Shown here: one piece after another, positions 43,212-52,751 of the stretch | How positions within the stretch are numbered: the first letter of the stretch is position 1 | Layout of the letters: every line of letters begins with the position of its first letter | Assembly (NCBI RefSeq): GCF_001277995.1 | Contig: NZ_CP009220.1 | Location: 186,001 to 250,000, forward strand | Source of the DNA: Corynebacterium deserti GIMN1.010 | GTDB taxonomy: Bacteria; Actinomycetota; Actinomycetes; Mycobacteriales; Mycobacteriaceae | Direction: 5' to 3' | DNA: 64,000 nt | Notes under the pieces: model-generated | The model's database searches: none | Told to the model about the DNA's origin: nothing | The model's input: the letters and a program-made list of their open reading frames with translations, nothing else | Program-made: the position numbers and the translations under genes

Positions 43212-45249
43212 TGCGCGTCACCACCACGAAAGGTCCGATCTGCTCTGTCTGCCACAGCTCTCCAAAAGACTCAGGATTGAAAAACACACCACGGAACCGC
43301 ACATTTGGGTTATTCGGGTAGAGATCTTCCGCCACGTCATACTTCCACCCAGTGTCAGGATCATCGACCGACCCACGGAAAATGAACACCTCCGGCGCAA
43401 CCCACGGTGCCTCCTCCAACGCTGCACTGAAATCTTGAGGGTCCGACAAGCCATCCCAGCTTTGAATTGCCCAATCCTCGATCACCTTGTTGCGATGGCC
43501 AAATTCACCCAGTGGGTTTGCATAGTGCGAGGTAAACGCCTGGAATCCGCGGTATGGGTAGTACGACATAAAGTCCAGCTCATCGGTGAGCACTACAGTT
43601 TCTGAAGGCTCAAAACCTTGATCCAGAAGGTAGGTATTGATCTGGTTGTAGTAGCGTGCCGAGCCTGCTGGGTACAGGTCGGCTCGCTCGCCATATCCAT
43701 CGGTATCGGTATAAGCCAAATCGATGGCGTGCGCATTCTTTTGCGGAAGGTCTTGCGCATAGCTCAGTCCGCCAAGAAGCACGACGATCACTACGATGTT
43801 GGTCAAAAATGTTGCGGTGCGCTCAGAAATCTGCGTGGGAAACATCTTATAGATACTGGCCAAACGGAAATCTGCAATGCCCAACACACCCGCGGTAGCA
43901 AACAGCAAGACCAAGACGGTGTCCAGGCGGAACCCCAAGAGGGTGTTACCAATCAGGGTAATGGCCATCGACAGCGCCATCCATCCGTAGAACACGATGA
44001 TGGCAACCCACAGTGCGCGGACTTCTGCGCCATGGAAACGAACAACAAGGTAGACAAGACCACCCAAGCACAGCAATCCAAGAACACTCGGCGCCAAGAA
44101 TGGGACCGGGAATTGCGTTCCTTCTACAGGCAGGTAGTGGGTTGCGGTGTCGCCAGATTGTTCTGCACCATCAAGGGAAGCGAGAAGGAATGGTCCCCAG
44201 GTGGTTAGAGCAATGCAGATGGAGGACACACCCAAGATGGCCAACCAGATCAGTGGCTTGATGGACTTTTGCAAGAGTGCAGCCATCACAATGCACACGG
44301 CGACAACTGAAAGAGCGACGGCCCCAGTAAACAAGGTGTAGAACGTGGCTGAAACACCGAGGTAAATAATGCCACCGCACAGCGCGAAAATATCCCCACG
44401 AGCAATGCGGGCGGTGAGCACAATCATCGCCGGAATGCCCATTGCAACGATCGCAGCATAAGGCTCCTCGGCGTTCATAGCCAAAATAACGCAGGTAGTC
44501 ACCAACGCAATGCCTGTCGCAACCGGCAAAGAACCAGTGATGCGCTGCCACACAGGAACCAGCACAGAAGCTGCAACGGCCATCGACACAATTGCCCACG
44601 GCTGGAACGCCTCCCACCCTGGGATCCCCAGCATGTTGGCAAACCTGCCACCAGCCCAGAACCAACCAGCAGGGTAGTAGGTCGGCATATCAATGTAGTT
44701 CATATCCGACAGACTGATCTCATCAGCCATGCGGGTCAGGAACTGAGTTCTAAATCCCTGGTCAACGCTAATTCCGTCGAGGTAGAGACGAGTGGCTGAC
44801 AATGGGACAGCCAGCACCGCAATCACCAGCGCTGCAGGGCTGAGGTAGGACGCCAAGTATGTCAGTGCAACACGCCACTTGGGGCGAGGCTTTACCGCTC
44901 CTGGTTCTTTATCCAACTCCCACCGCGGGTTGAATCGGTGCTCATCGCGCAGCCACGCCCAGGTCAAAAGTCCAGTGACCACCAACACCGCGGCAATAGT
45001 CGCGGAAGACAAAGCCCTCGTCACATTGGACGCACCAAACGCAGGAAGATTGGTCTGCTTCAGAGCAAGCCACAGCACTAATGCAAAGATGAATGCAAGC
45101 ACTGCTGCACCCACGATGCTGAACACCGTGGACTTCTTGTCTAAACGATCAGGCCGGTACACATCGCCTTCTGGAGCCCGGGCAGGACCAAAGGGGTTGA
45201 GGTCCTTTTCAACCGGTACGGTCCCCTCAGTTTCAGAGGTGTTAATCAT
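43204..45249 (-). CDS. aftA: Galactan 5-O-arabinofuranosyltransferase AftA
   Basis: A 681-residue GT-C enzyme that adds the first arabinose to galactan from decaprenyl-phospho-arabinose. About 11-13 membrane segments are followed by a soluble C-terminal domain from about residue 500. The acidic catalytic motif is in DGISVDQGFRTQFLTRM near residue 180, followed by MPTYYPAGWFWAGG. The frame is open to a TTG at 45279; I prefer the ATG at 45249, though neither has a strong ribosome site. Its 3' end overlaps the Emb gene, so the two are co-translated. Confidence 0.9.
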   Translation of the reverse strand: MINTSETEGTVPVEKDLNPFGPARAPEGDVYRPDRLDKKSTVFSIVGAAVLAFIFALVLWLALKQTNLPAFGASNVTRALSSATIAAVLVVTGLLTWAWLRDEHRFNPRWELDKEPGAVKPRPKWRVALTYLASYLSPAALVIAVLAVPLSATRLYLDGISVDQGFRTQFLTRMADEISLSDMNYIDMPTYYPAGWFWAGGRFANMLGIPGWEAFQPWAIVSMAVAASVLVPVWQRITGSLPVATGIALVTTCVILAMNAEEPYAAIVAMGIPAMIVLTARIARGDIFALCGGIIYLGVSATFYTLFTGAVALSVVAVCIVMAALLQKSIKPLIWLAILGVSSICIALTTWGPFLLASLDGAEQSGDTATHYLPVEGTQFPVPFLAPSVLGLLCLGGLVYLVVRFHGAEVRALWVAIIVFYGWMALSMAITLIGNTLLGFRLDTVLVLLFATAGVLGIADFRLASIYKMFPTQISERTATFLTNIVVIVVLLGGLSYAQDLPQKNAHAIDLAYTDTDGYGERADLYPAGSARYYNQINTYLLDQGFEPSETVVLTDELDFMSYYPYRGFQAFTSHYANPLGEFGHRNKVIEDWAIQSWDGLSDPQDFSAALEEAPWVAPEVFIFRGSVDDPDTGWKYDVAEDLYPNNPNVRFRGVFFNPESFGELWQTEQIGPFVVVTRNE

Positions 45250-45442
45250 GTTTAGAAGTCTTTCATACTCTTTCGGCAATGCATGGGTCGAGCATCAAAA
45301 TGAGCGAATAACTTCACTCCGACAAACCTTCTCTTCGAGTATAGGTTTTGGGTGCGACACCATTTGCCGATACACAAATTCAGCCCGCCACCCTGGGAAA
45401 ACGATCAACCAAGGGGGCGGGCTGGAAAAGTCTCTAGAAACC

Positions 45443-46204
45443 CTAGAAAGGTAGCTTGCGGAAGATAGCTCGTGGAATGAACTGGAATGCCAACGAGACG
45501 TATTGGAACAGTGGGTGGACGTAGATAATGTCCTTCTTATTCACAACGGCATCGTAGACAGCGTTGGCCACGTCTTCACGGTTCACGGTCAAAGGCGCTT
45601 CGCCTGCGTCGGCGCTCATCTTGGTGCGAACCTGACCAGCACGAACAACCAAAACGTTAGCGCCAGAGCCACGGAGAGCTTCGCCGAGCTGTGTGTAGAA
45701 GCCGTCGAATCCTGCCTTGGCGGAGCCGTAGACAAAGTTGGAACGGCGAACGCGCTGACCTGCAACAGAAGACATAGCAACGATGGTGCCGTGTCCTTGT
45801 GCTTCAAACTTCTGACCAAGCAGGACACCGACAGAAACGCCAGCGGTGTAGTTGACAGAGGTTGCTTCCACAGCCAGCGCCTGGTCGCGCCACTGTGCTT
45901 CGTTGTCACCGAGGATGCCGAAGGCAACGATGGCTACGTCAACATCGCCTTTTTCAAAAGCTGCGTCGATAGCAGCTGGGTGGGATGCGGTGTCAAGAGC
46001 ATCGAAATCAACGACGGTGACAGACTCAGCACCGGCGGCTTCGATCTCGGCGACAGCATCAGCAACGCGAGGGGAGTCCTTGCGCGCAGCCAAAGTCACA
46101 TGAGAGGGACCCTGCTTCAGGAATCGGGTCACAATGGAGATGCCGATTTCTGAGGTGCCACCCAGGAGGAGAATGTTTTGGGCCTTGCCCACTGCGTTAA
46201 GCAT
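45443..46204 (-). CDS. dprE2: Decaprenylphosphoryl-2-keto-ribose reductase DprE2
   Basis: A 253-residue short-chain dehydrogenase that reduces the 2-keto intermediate to decaprenyl-phospho-arabinose, working with DprE1. NAD motif LGGTSEIGIS at residue 14, active-site Ser in MSSVAGQRV, and YGSAKAGFD (Tyr and Lys) near 158-166. The C-terminal hydrophobic segment ending FIPRAIFRKLPF is typical. Twenty bases separate it from dprE1 with an AAAGAAAGGG ribosome site. Confidence 0.94.
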   Translation of the reverse strand: MLNAVGKAQNILLLGGTSEIGISIVTRFLKQGPSHVTLAARKDSPRVADAVAEIEAAGAESVTVVDFDALDTASHPAAIDAAFEKGDVDVAIVAFGILGDNEAQWRDQALAVEATSVNYTAGVSVGVLLGQKFEAQGHGTIVAMSSVAGQRVRRSNFVYGSAKAGFDGFYTQLGEALRGSGANVLVVRAGQVRTKMSADAGEAPLTVNREDVANAVYDAVVNKKDIIYVHPLFQYVSLAFQFIPRAIFRKLPF

Positions 46205-46224
46205 TGTTTTCTAAAGCCCTTTCT

Positions 46225-47691
46225 TTAGGAAAGCTCGAGTCGGCGGGACATATCAGACGCAAAGACTCCAGTGGGGTCGATGGCGTTGCGGGTCTTCAGC
46301 CAGCCTTCCATACCTGGGTACATGGTGTGGAAGTTCTCTGCAGAGGTGCGAGATTCCTTAGCCAAGTACAGGCGACCGCCGAATTCCATGACTCGCTTAT
46401 CCAGATCATCCAAGAAAGCACCAAGGCCTGGACGGATGGGGAAGTCCACACAGACGTTCCAGCCTGGCATTGGGTAGGACAGTGGAGCGCGGTTGCCGTC
46501 GCCGAAGAGCTTGAACACGTTGAGTGCAGAGTAGTGTCCGGACTTCTGCATGTCGCGGATGATGTCCTTGAATGGTTCAACAGCATCCATGGGAACCACG
46601 AACTGGTACTGCAGGAAGCCCTTGGAACCGTATCCACGGTTCCATTCGCCGATGAGATCGAGTGGTTGGTAGAACTGCGTGAGGTTCTTGATCTTGTTTT
46701 GCGCTGGTGCACCCATGGCGTAGTACGCCTCGCCGATGGCCATCAAGGTCAGCTTGTTCATGGTCCAGGATGGGAAGACGTCTGGAACCTTCATTAGCTG
46801 TGGCGCATTGAACTTCAGTGGATCCTTGGCCAGTTTTGGCGCCAATTCCTCCAGCTGAGCAAGGGTTGCCAGGGAACCACGGGAGATGGTGGAGCGGCCG
46901 AGCTTTGGCTCAGGGCTAATCACATCAAACCATGCAGAAGAGTAGGTGTAGTTGTGCTCGGATCCGTCGGAGTGGAACTCTACGGTTTCATCCAAGTTGT
47001 TGGTGCGATCGGTGTCTGAGATGAAGTAGGCGGTCTCAGTCTTGGTCATACGCACGCGTGCTCGAACGATGATGCCGGTCAGACCCATGCCACCGACGGT
47101 TGCCCAGAACAGTTCGCCGTCTGGGTCTTCTGCGGTGCCTTCTGGCTCAAGGTGGAGGATGCGGCCGTCGGCAACGAGCAGCTCCATGGAGACCACGTGA
47201 TCGCCGAAGGAGCCTGCTGAGTGGTGGTTTTTTCCGTGGATATCAGGTCCGATGGCGCCACCGATGGTGACCTGGCGGGTGCCAGGAAGGACAGGAACCC
47301 ACAATCCGTAGGGGAGTGCGGCCTTCATCAGCTGATCGAGGGTGACACCACCGTCGACGTCAACGATCGCGGAATCAGGATCGATGGAGTGGATCTTGTT
47401 CAGTGGCTGCATGTCAATGACAAGGCCACCGGCGTTTTGTGCAGGGTCGCCGTAGGAGCGTCCCATGCCGCGGGCAATGACGCCACGCTTGAGGTAGTCA
47501 GGCTTGGAGTCGTTTTGCTCTGCGACTTGGCGGACGGCGTCAACAATGACATCGAGGTCCGGGGTGGAGAGCACCTCAGCGGTGGTCGGGGCGGTACGGC
47601 CCCAGCCGTTCAGTTTCTTAGCTTCTAGGGGAAGGGCTCCGTGGGCACCGGCCGAAGCGCCGGAGCTGGACGTGCCGTGAGAACTGTTCAT
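46225..47691 (-). CDS. dprE1: Decaprenylphosphoryl-ribose 2-oxidase DprE1
   Basis: A 488-residue FAD flavoenzyme that oxidises decaprenyl-phospho-ribose, the first epimerisation step to the arabinose donor. The FAD domain shows [14 protein letters not shown] near residue 72, [20 protein letters not shown] near 132 and [15 protein letters not shown] after it. The cysteine that benzothiazinone drugs attack is kept (GWNVCVDFP, about C414 here, equal to C387 of the tubercle bacillus). The N-terminal 20 residues are Ser/Gly-rich and extra compared with mycobacteria. Confidence 0.95.
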   Translation of the reverse strand: MNSSHGTSSSGASAGAHGALPLEAKKLNGWGRTAPTTAEVLSTPDLDVIVDAVRQVAEQNDSKPDYLKRGVIARGMGRSYGDPAQNAGGLVIDMQPLNKIHSIDPDSAIVDVDGGVTLDQLMKAALPYGLWVPVLPGTRQVTIGGAIGPDIHGKNHHSAGSFGDHVVSMELLVADGRILHLEPEGTAEDPDGELFWATVGGMGLTGIIVRARVRMTKTETAYFISDTDRTNNLDETVEFHSDGSEHNYTYSSAWFDVISPEPKLGRSTISRGSLATLAQLEELAPKLAKDPLKFNAPQLMKVPDVFPSWTMNKLTLMAIGEAYYAMGAPAQNKIKNLTQFYQPLDLIGEWNRGYGSKGFLQYQFVVPMDAVEPFKDIIRDMQKSGHYSALNVFKLFGDGNRAPLSYPMPGWNVCVDFPIRPGLGAFLDDLDKRVMEFGGRLYLAKESRTSAENFHTMYPGMEGWLKTRNAIDPTGVFASDMSRRLELS

Positions 47692-47787
47692 CGCTTTTAA
47701 AGGTTACCCCGCAAATTTTTTTAGGTGTTGTGGACAGACGCGAAATCGACCAATGTCACACAATCCCAATAAAACTCACACGAAAAC

Positions 47788-48015
47788 TCACAAATCCATC
47801 AATTCGCGGATCTCCGCCGGAATGTCCTCCTGTGAAGTGATGGTCGGGCCGTCGTATTCGCGGAGCAGGCGGTACACCTCGGATCGGGAGGTGCTGTCCA
47901 GCAGGGGAAGTTCCTGGGCGAAGAGGCGGGTCATGAAATCGTCGAGGGGAAGATTAGTGCGCTCGGCGGCGATATGGACCTCAGGTTTAGGCTGCTTCTT
48001 GAATTTCTCGAACAT
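47788..48015 (-). CDS. Small hypothetical protein
   Basis: A 75-residue soluble protein, basic at the start (MFEKFKKQPKPEVH) and acidic at the end. I recognise no family. Codon use and a sensible length suggest a real gene; it is divergent from the membrane protein gene at 48052 and stands alone behind dprE1 on the same strand. Confidence 0.55.
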   Translation of the reverse strand: MFEKFKKQPKPEVHIAAERTNLPLDDFMTRLFAQELPLLDSTSRSEVYRLLREYDGPTITSQEDIPAEIRELMDL

Positions 48016-48051
48016 AATCCTTGACTCTACCGAGTGGGTAGTCTTGGCCGT

Positions 48052-48543
48052 ATGGATACCAGGATGAGAATGCAGGCAGCTGCAGGTTCAGCGATGATCG
48101 GCGCAGGCGTTGCACTGCGTGATTATGTACAAAGCCCATGGGGAAGGGCACTAGGTTATGGCGGTTTGGTGTTGTCGGGTGCCACGGTGATCGCGTTGGG
48201 GGAAACAGCAGAAGGCCAGCGCGGCATCTTCGGCGATGACAATGCGGTGGTGGTTGATCAGATTCGCCAGGAAATCGGGGATTTGGGGATTACTCCCGGG
48301 CCAGAATCGGATGTGGATTCCGTTATTGAGCGCGGACCCCTTGTTACCTGGTTACTGCTTGGATTATTTGCCCTCACGTTTATTGCCTTGACGTATCTGT
48401 CGATTCGCATGGATTTCGCGTTTATGAATAAACTTGCGGGATTTTTTGAAAAGCGCGGAGCCACACGTCCGTTTACCTGCACCGGAGTGATCTATGCAGC
48501 GGTTGTTTATGCACTCTTCGAAGTAGAGATGAGGAACCGATGA
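48052..48543 (+). CDS. Hypothetical membrane protein
   Basis: A 163-residue protein with about four hydrophobic segments: residues 9-24, 35-50, 100-120 and 140-156. Between the second and third lies a hydrophilic acidic loop (about residues 55-95). The ATG at 48052 is chosen because the upstream GTG (48034) has no ribosome site; neither start is secure. Its stop overlaps the next gene by four bases (ATGA). No family recognised. Confidence 0.6.
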   Translation: MDTRMRMQAAAGSAMIGAGVALRDYVQSPWGRALGYGGLVLSGATVIALGETAEGQRGIFGDDNAVVVDQIRQEIGDLGITPGPESDVDSVIERGPLVTWLLLGLFALTFIALTYLSIRMDFAFMNKLAGFFEKRGATRPFTCTGVIYAAVVYALFEVEMRNR

Positions 48544-49025
48544 ACCCACAAACCCACCCCGTCATCAGCGTCCTAGACAACACCCAAGAAGAAACCGTCC
48601 TGTGGCACGTCCAAACCGATCCCGCTTCGCCTGCAGGATTGCCCACCGGCGCGTGGATTTTAAATCCGAACACCCAGCGCGAAAGCCTCGACGGCTTGTT
48701 GCGCGACACTGTTGTGTTGCTCACCGACGGCAGCACAGCGCCGAAAGGTGCAAACCTTGTGACAATTGAGGGAATGAGGGAGGGCGTCGATAAGCGTGTG
48801 GCTGAGTACAACCAGCATGGTGTCCGCCTGACCGGCCTTGCGGCGCGCGGTGAGCAGGCGCAATTTCGCGGGGAGCCACAAGCAGAGGCCGCGTGGCGGG
48901 CGGCCATGGAGCTAGTTGAGGTGGTCAAGGGCTGGCACGAAATTGAAAGTGCGAGGCGTTCGCGGAAGGTGCTGGCGGAGGCGTTTGGCGCGGAGGTGCA
49001 ACCGCTGCCACTCGACACGAACTAG
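48540..49025 (+). CDS. Hypothetical protein coupled to the membrane protein
   Basis: A 161-residue soluble protein, coupled to the upstream membrane protein by an ATGA overlap. The second half is predicted helical (EAAWRAAMELVEVVKGWHEIESARRSRK). No domain recognised. An exact copy of the 13-mer repeat lies within it at 48784. It may act with the membrane protein; that is inference from coupling only. Confidence 0.6.
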   Translation: MNPQTHPVISVLDNTQEETVLWHVQTDPASPAGLPTGAWILNPNTQRESLDGLLRDTVVLLTDGSTAPKGANLVTIEGMREGVDKRVAEYNQHGVRLTGLAARGEQAQFRGEPQAEAAWRAAMELVEVVKGWHEIESARRSRKVLAEAFGAEVQPLPLDTN

Positions 49026-49031
49026 CCAACC

Positions 49032-49946
49032 ATGTCTATCCTGGGGTGCATGCCCACACATTATGCTCGCGACAACGTCATTTCATTGACGTCTGCCCGC
49101 GAGCAGCGGGACGCCCCCAAGGAGCCAGAACCCGAGCTCACCCTCATTGTTCGCGCAATCAACGTGCAAGCCGACGGCGAGGTGTACCGGCAAATCGGCC
49201 TGAATTCCGCGATGAGCCTGGACGAGCTGCACCAGGTTCTCAACATCGTATTTGGGATGGCGGGGGAAAAATCGCCATGGCGCTTCGAAGACCAGCTCCG
49301 CAATCTCTGTGACCCCGCGCAACCCGTCGGCCACTACCTTGAATGCGGTGGCGACGTCCTCATCTACTACTGGGGCCTGTGGCAAATCAACCTCCACTGC
49401 CTCGAAATGTACCCACGCGACAACGGCACCCCACGCGCGCTCTGCATCGGCGGCTCCGGTGGCTTCACCGGCGACTTCGACCAAGCCACCATCAACGCGG
49501 AACTCACCGGCACCGACACCATCCGCGATGTCCTTTCCCGCGTACGCCCCGAAGTCATTGACCTGGTTGACCGCACCGGCGTTTTCGACTTCATCCCCCT
49601 CCTTCAAGCGCTTGACCTCAAACGCGAAACGCTTATCGACGCCACCCGCCACCACACCTCCCGCACCTTGCCAGTGGAAAACAGCGCCGAAGCGTCTGAC
49701 GCTTTTTGGTCCTGCGTGCTGGCACTCTCCTGCCTCGGAAACGACGACCTTTTCACCGAGGTGATCGAATCCACAATGTCCACCCTCGGCTGGGTTGCCG
49801 ACGACGGCTCACCCCTCCACGCACCCGAGATCACCAGCGCCTGCGAACAATCACTACGCATCCTCGCCGACCTCGGCGCCTACGGCCCTAGCAAACTCGC
49901 ACCCGTCGACCGCCTTGACATTTATAGGGAGCTGCTGCGTTTCTAG
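49032..49946 (+). CDS. Plasmid pRiA4b ORF-3-like domain protein
   Basis: A 304-residue soluble protein. Residues 35-150 fit the pRiA4b ORF-3-like domain: LIVRAINVQADGEVYRQIGL, MSLDELHQVLNIVFGM and then SPWRFED, with YLECGGDVLIYYWGLWQINLHCLEM later. The second half is helical and has no match I know. The function of this family is unknown. ATG at 49050 (MPTHYARDN) is a possible alternative start; TATCCT just upstream could be a -10 box for a leaderless message. It begins six bases after the preceding gene. Confidence 0.65.
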   Translation: MSILGCMPTHYARDNVISLTSAREQRDAPKEPEPELTLIVRAINVQADGEVYRQIGLNSAMSLDELHQVLNIVFGMAGEKSPWRFEDQLRNLCDPAQPVGHYLECGGDVLIYYWGLWQINLHCLEMYPRDNGTPRALCIGGSGGFTGDFDQATINAELTGTDTIRDVLSRVRPEVIDLVDRTGVFDFIPLLQALDLKRETLIDATRHHTSRTLPVENSAEASDAFWSCVLALSCLGNDDLFTEVIESTMSTLGWVADDGSPLHAPEITSACEQSLRILADLGAYGPSKLAPVDRLDIYRELLRF

Positions 49947-49961
49947 GTATTGTGTTATTCC

Positions 49962-50420
49962 GTGCCAGAAAACGCGCCAGAAAACGTGCCAGACAATAAC
50001 GACGTCACCATCCTCCGCCCAATGAGCCTCAAAACCCAAGCATTTAGGTTCATCCTCACCGGCGGCCTCTCCGCGATTGTCGATCTCGGCATCCTCTCCC
50101 TCCTCCAGCTCGTATTTGGCCTACCCGTCCCCGTAGCCCGCACCATTTCCTTCATTGCAGGCACCACCACCGCCTACATGATTAACCGACGCTGGACCTT
50201 CCAAGCCGAAAGCTCCACCTCGCGCTTCCTCGCTGTCGTGGCGCTGTACACCGTGACGTTCCTCATCAACATCGGCCTGCAAACCCTGTGTTCATCACTT
50301 TTCGAAACCTGGGGCTGGCCCGAAGCCGTCGCCATGGTCGTAGCATTCGTCATCGCCCAAGGCACCGGAACCACGATCAATTTCATCGTCCAGCGAACCT
50401 TAATTTTCCGAGTGAAATAA
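49962..50420 (+). CDS. GtrA-family membrane protein, Rv3789 counterpart
   Basis: A protein of up to 152 residues with four membrane segments from about residue 28. The core FRFILTGGLSAIVDLGI, YMINRRWTFQAESSTSRF and VIAQGTGTTINFIVQRTLIFR closely resembles mycobacterial Rv3789, which neighbours dprE1 and has been proposed to help AftA or the movement of arabinose lipid donors. The N-terminal 20 residues before ATG 50022 are a repetitive PEN-rich stretch (PENAPENVPDNND), so the true start is uncertain: GTG 49962 or ATG 50022. No clear ribosome site is seen for either. Confidence 0.8.
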   Translation: MPENAPENVPDNNDVTILRPMSLKTQAFRFILTGGLSAIVDLGILSLLQLVFGLPVPVARTISFIAGTTTAYMINRRWTFQAESSTSRFLAVVALYTVTFLINIGLQTLCSSLFETWGWPEAVAMVVAFVIAQGTGTTINFIVQRTLIFRVK

Positions 50421-50442
50421 CAAGTGAAGTAAGGTAAGCCTC

Positions 50443-50853
50443 ATGAAGACCGTCAACCCCACCATGATCGCCGGACTCGCCGGAGTTCTGTACTTCATCC
50501 TGCTCACCTTGTTCTTCTCGATCCAAGGCATGGAAATCGCAGCCGAAGTGGCATTCGGCATCGTTACGATCTTCGGCATCGTCGCTGTCTGGGACAACTT
50601 CCGCGACCGCAACAACTCCAGCTGGACAACCTGGACTGGCCTGGTGGGAGGCCTCTTGATCGCTGTTCCAGGACTCTGCCTACTGCTCGGCAACCTCGTG
50701 CTGCTGGCCACCAACGGCGCGCCGACCACCATCGTCAACACCCTGCTCAGCGTCTCCGCGATCGGCGCGCTCTTCCTCCTGCCCGCCGGAATCGTCTTCT
50801 GCCTCATCGCAGGATTCAACCGCTTCTACACAGCTCAGCGCGCACGCGCTTAG
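50443..50853 (+). CDS. Hypothetical four-segment membrane protein
   Basis: A 136-residue hydrophobic protein with four membrane segments (about 7-28, 32-50, 62-86, 98-122) and short loops. It follows the GtrA-like gene by 22 bases, with AAGTAAGG upstream of the ATG, and is convergent with glfT1. Unknown function; co-expression with the GtrA protein suggests a cell-envelope role. Confidence 0.7.
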   Translation: MKTVNPTMIAGLAGVLYFILLTLFFSIQGMEIAAEVAFGIVTIFGIVAVWDNFRDRNNSSWTTWTGLVGGLLIAVPGLCLLLGNLVLLATNGAPTTIVNTLLSVSAIGALFLLPAGIVFCLIAGFNRFYTAQRARA

Positions 50854-50868
50854 GAGCGGATAGGGCAG

Positions 50869-51801
50869 CTAGGGGCGGCTGAACTTCTCCTCCCTGCCCA
50901 ATTTGTGCAGGCGCAACCACTCCCGGAAACCCTTCACATCGCGTTTTTGTACCAGGAAGAACCACGCAAAACGCGCATATTCCTGCGGAAGAAGCTTGCG
51001 CATTCCAGGCTGGCTCATCAGGTAGCCACGGTTGCGGTAGGTGAAAAATCTCTTGAAATCATTATCTGGATACTGCGTATGCATCCGCCCACCGAGGATC
51101 GGCTTAAACTCATCAGAGCCATCCGGATGCAAATACGCGGTGGTCAAACAGGTGCCGAACGGCAAACCAGAGCGCACCAAACGACGATGGTATTCCACCT
51201 CATCGCCACGGATAAAGAGACGATAATCCGGCACACCAATGCGCTCCATCGCATACGCACTGATCAAAGCGCCATTAAACAACGAAGCGATGCCAGGCAG
51301 CAGATCATCCTGCGGATTCTCCGGATCAATCAGCTCACTGCGCATCCGACGCCACTCCAAACCACGACGCAGCGGAAACGCCAACCGCTCCGGATCATCA
51401 GCGTTGCACACCACGGGAGAGATTTCCTCAAGATTGTGCCGAGAGGCGGCGTCGACAAGCGTCTTTAGCACTTCCTGGCCCTCGGGCCGGCCGTCATCGT
51501 CGGCGCACCATACTGCATCCGCGCCCAGCGCCAAAGCCGTCAAAAAGCCGTACGCAAACCCGCCGCCACCACCCAAATTTGTGCGCGACGGCGTATAAAC
51601 GCCACGGTCACCCGCGACCTCCAAAACCAGCTTTTCGACATCCGGATCCGCCCCATTATCCACCACCACAATATGCTTCACCGGATACGTTTGATTGGCA
51701 ACAACCGCGAGGGAATGCCGCAGCAATTCCACACGATTGTGGGTCACAATGACCGCTGCGACGTTGATGCCCGGCTGAAGGTGGGTAGTGGTTTGTGCCA
51801 T
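50869..51801 (-). CDS. glfT1: Galactofuranosyltransferase GlfT1 (GT2 family)
   Basis: A 310-residue GT2 glycosyltransferase that starts galactan on the decaprenyl-linked linker disaccharide. The nucleotide-sugar and metal motifs are visible: VVDNGADPD near residue 46, ADAVWCADDDGRPEG near 95, and the acceptor/catalytic region RGDEVEYHRRLVRSG near 213. There are no membrane segments, so it works at the inner face. Position between the GtrA gene and wzt/wzm matches the mycobacterial order. Confidence 0.9.
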   Translation of the reverse strand: MAQTTTHLQPGINVAAVIVTHNRVELLRHSLAVVANQTYPVKHIVVVDNGADPDVEKLVLEVAGDRGVYTPSRTNLGGGGGFAYGFLTALALGADAVWCADDDGRPEGQEVLKTLVDAASRHNLEEISPVVCNADDPERLAFPLRRGLEWRRMRSELIDPENPQDDLLPGIASLFNGALISAYAMERIGVPDYRLFIRGDEVEYHRRLVRSGLPFGTCLTTAYLHPDGSDEFKPILGGRMHTQYPDNDFKRFFTYRNRGYLMSQPGMRKLLPQEYARFAWFFLVQKRDVKGFREWLRLHKLGREEKFSRP

Positions 51802-51822
51802 GGCCTATATCTTGCCACGCCC

Positions 51823-52419
51823 TCAAATATCCTTCAGATTAACCTGACCCTTCGGCGTATCGAGCACCAACTCCAAATACGGCTCCCCTTCCGCAAACTC
51901 CACCGGAAACTCCACCTCAAACGACTCCGCACCCTGCACCTTCAAACTATGGATGCCAGCCTTCGGCTCCGCAATCTTCGACGGATGCGGCGAATCTTCC
52001 CAATCAATCGCAAACGGCACCGGCGCATAATCGACGCCCCGCTCGGGAACGATCAACCTCCAGCTCAACGTCGTGCCCTCCGGCGTATGACGACTCATCG
52101 CCTCCGTCCTCGTGCCCCTCTGCTGGGCGAGCTTCCCAAGGTCCTCCGGCCTAATGCACCACCCTGCGACGCGAGGGTTCTTCGTGGACGTGGATGCGAT
52201 CGCGAAATTGTCTTCCGTCACCGCATCCGCCTCCGGATCCGGGCCAATCAACTCCAAGTACGATCCCTCCGGCGTCGACATCGGCACCAGCGCATTCGCC
52301 GTGCCGAAATCGTGCCGGCCGCCCGGGATCGGCTCCACGCCGGTCAGCTGAGTGAACCGAGTAACCAGATCATTCAGGTCGGTCGCAGCAATGACAATGT
52401 GATCAATGTATGCGGTCAT
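51823..52419 (-). CDS. Glyoxalase-like (VOC superfamily) protein
   Basis: A 198-residue protein with the glyoxalase-like layout: start AYIDHIVIAATDLNDLVTRFTQLTGVEP and the later SYLELIGPDPEAD, with a histidine in the first strand. Related proteins are metal-dependent or have lost the metal site; the reaction is unknown. The gene lies 21 bases upstream of glfT1 on the same strand, so both may be on one transcript, but a cell-wall role is not implied by its family. Confidence 0.72.
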   Translation of the reverse strand: MTAYIDHIVIAATDLNDLVTRFTQLTGVEPIPGGRHDFGTANALVPMSTPEGSYLELIGPDPEADAVTEDNFAIASTSTKNPRVAGWCIRPEDLGKLAQQRGTRTEAMSRHTPEGTTLSWRLIVPERGVDYAPVPFAIDWEDSPHPSKIAEPKAGIHSLKVQGAESFEVEFPVEFAEGEPYLELVLDTPKGQVNLKDI

Positions 52420-52470
52420 GTGGCCATGATAGGGCGGTGGCTGAGGTTTGGCGCTCCGCGTGGTGTGCCG

Positions 52471-52532
52471 AAGTGGGCGAACTAGGGGGCGGGGCTGTGC
52501 GGCCGGGCGGGTGAGTTCGCCTTGTTTGGCCC
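52471..52532. repeat. Palindromic repeat unit, first copy
   Basis: A 62-base unit with inverted ends GGCGAACT (52477-52484) and AGTTCGCC at its right side, and a G/C-rich centre. It is repeated nearly identically at 52644-52705, and in diverged form at 59251 and 59334. No gene lies in the 52420-52751 gap. Confidence 0.8.
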
Positions 52533-52643
52533 CGGAGGACTGGGGCTTGCGTAACGGGGGTTGCTGCGGTCTGGGCTTTGCGCAGAAGCAGGGTTTGGGC
52601 GTCGAAAAGCGGGCGCGGTTTGGTGGGGCGGGCTGGCGTGCCT

Positions 52644-52705
52644 AAGTAGGCGAACTAGGGGGCGGGGCTGTGCGGCCGGGCGGGTGAGTTCGCCTTGTTT
52701 GGCCC
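52644..52705. repeat. Palindromic repeat unit, second copy
   Basis: It differs from the unit at 52471-52532 by one base (G to A at position five). Between the two copies lies 111 bp of G-rich non-coding DNA that includes an exact copy of the 13-mer (52599-52611). Confidence 0.8.
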
Positions 52706-52751
52706 GGGCACGGGAAAACCCGGGGTGCGCGGAAGGCGTGCTGCCCCGGGT

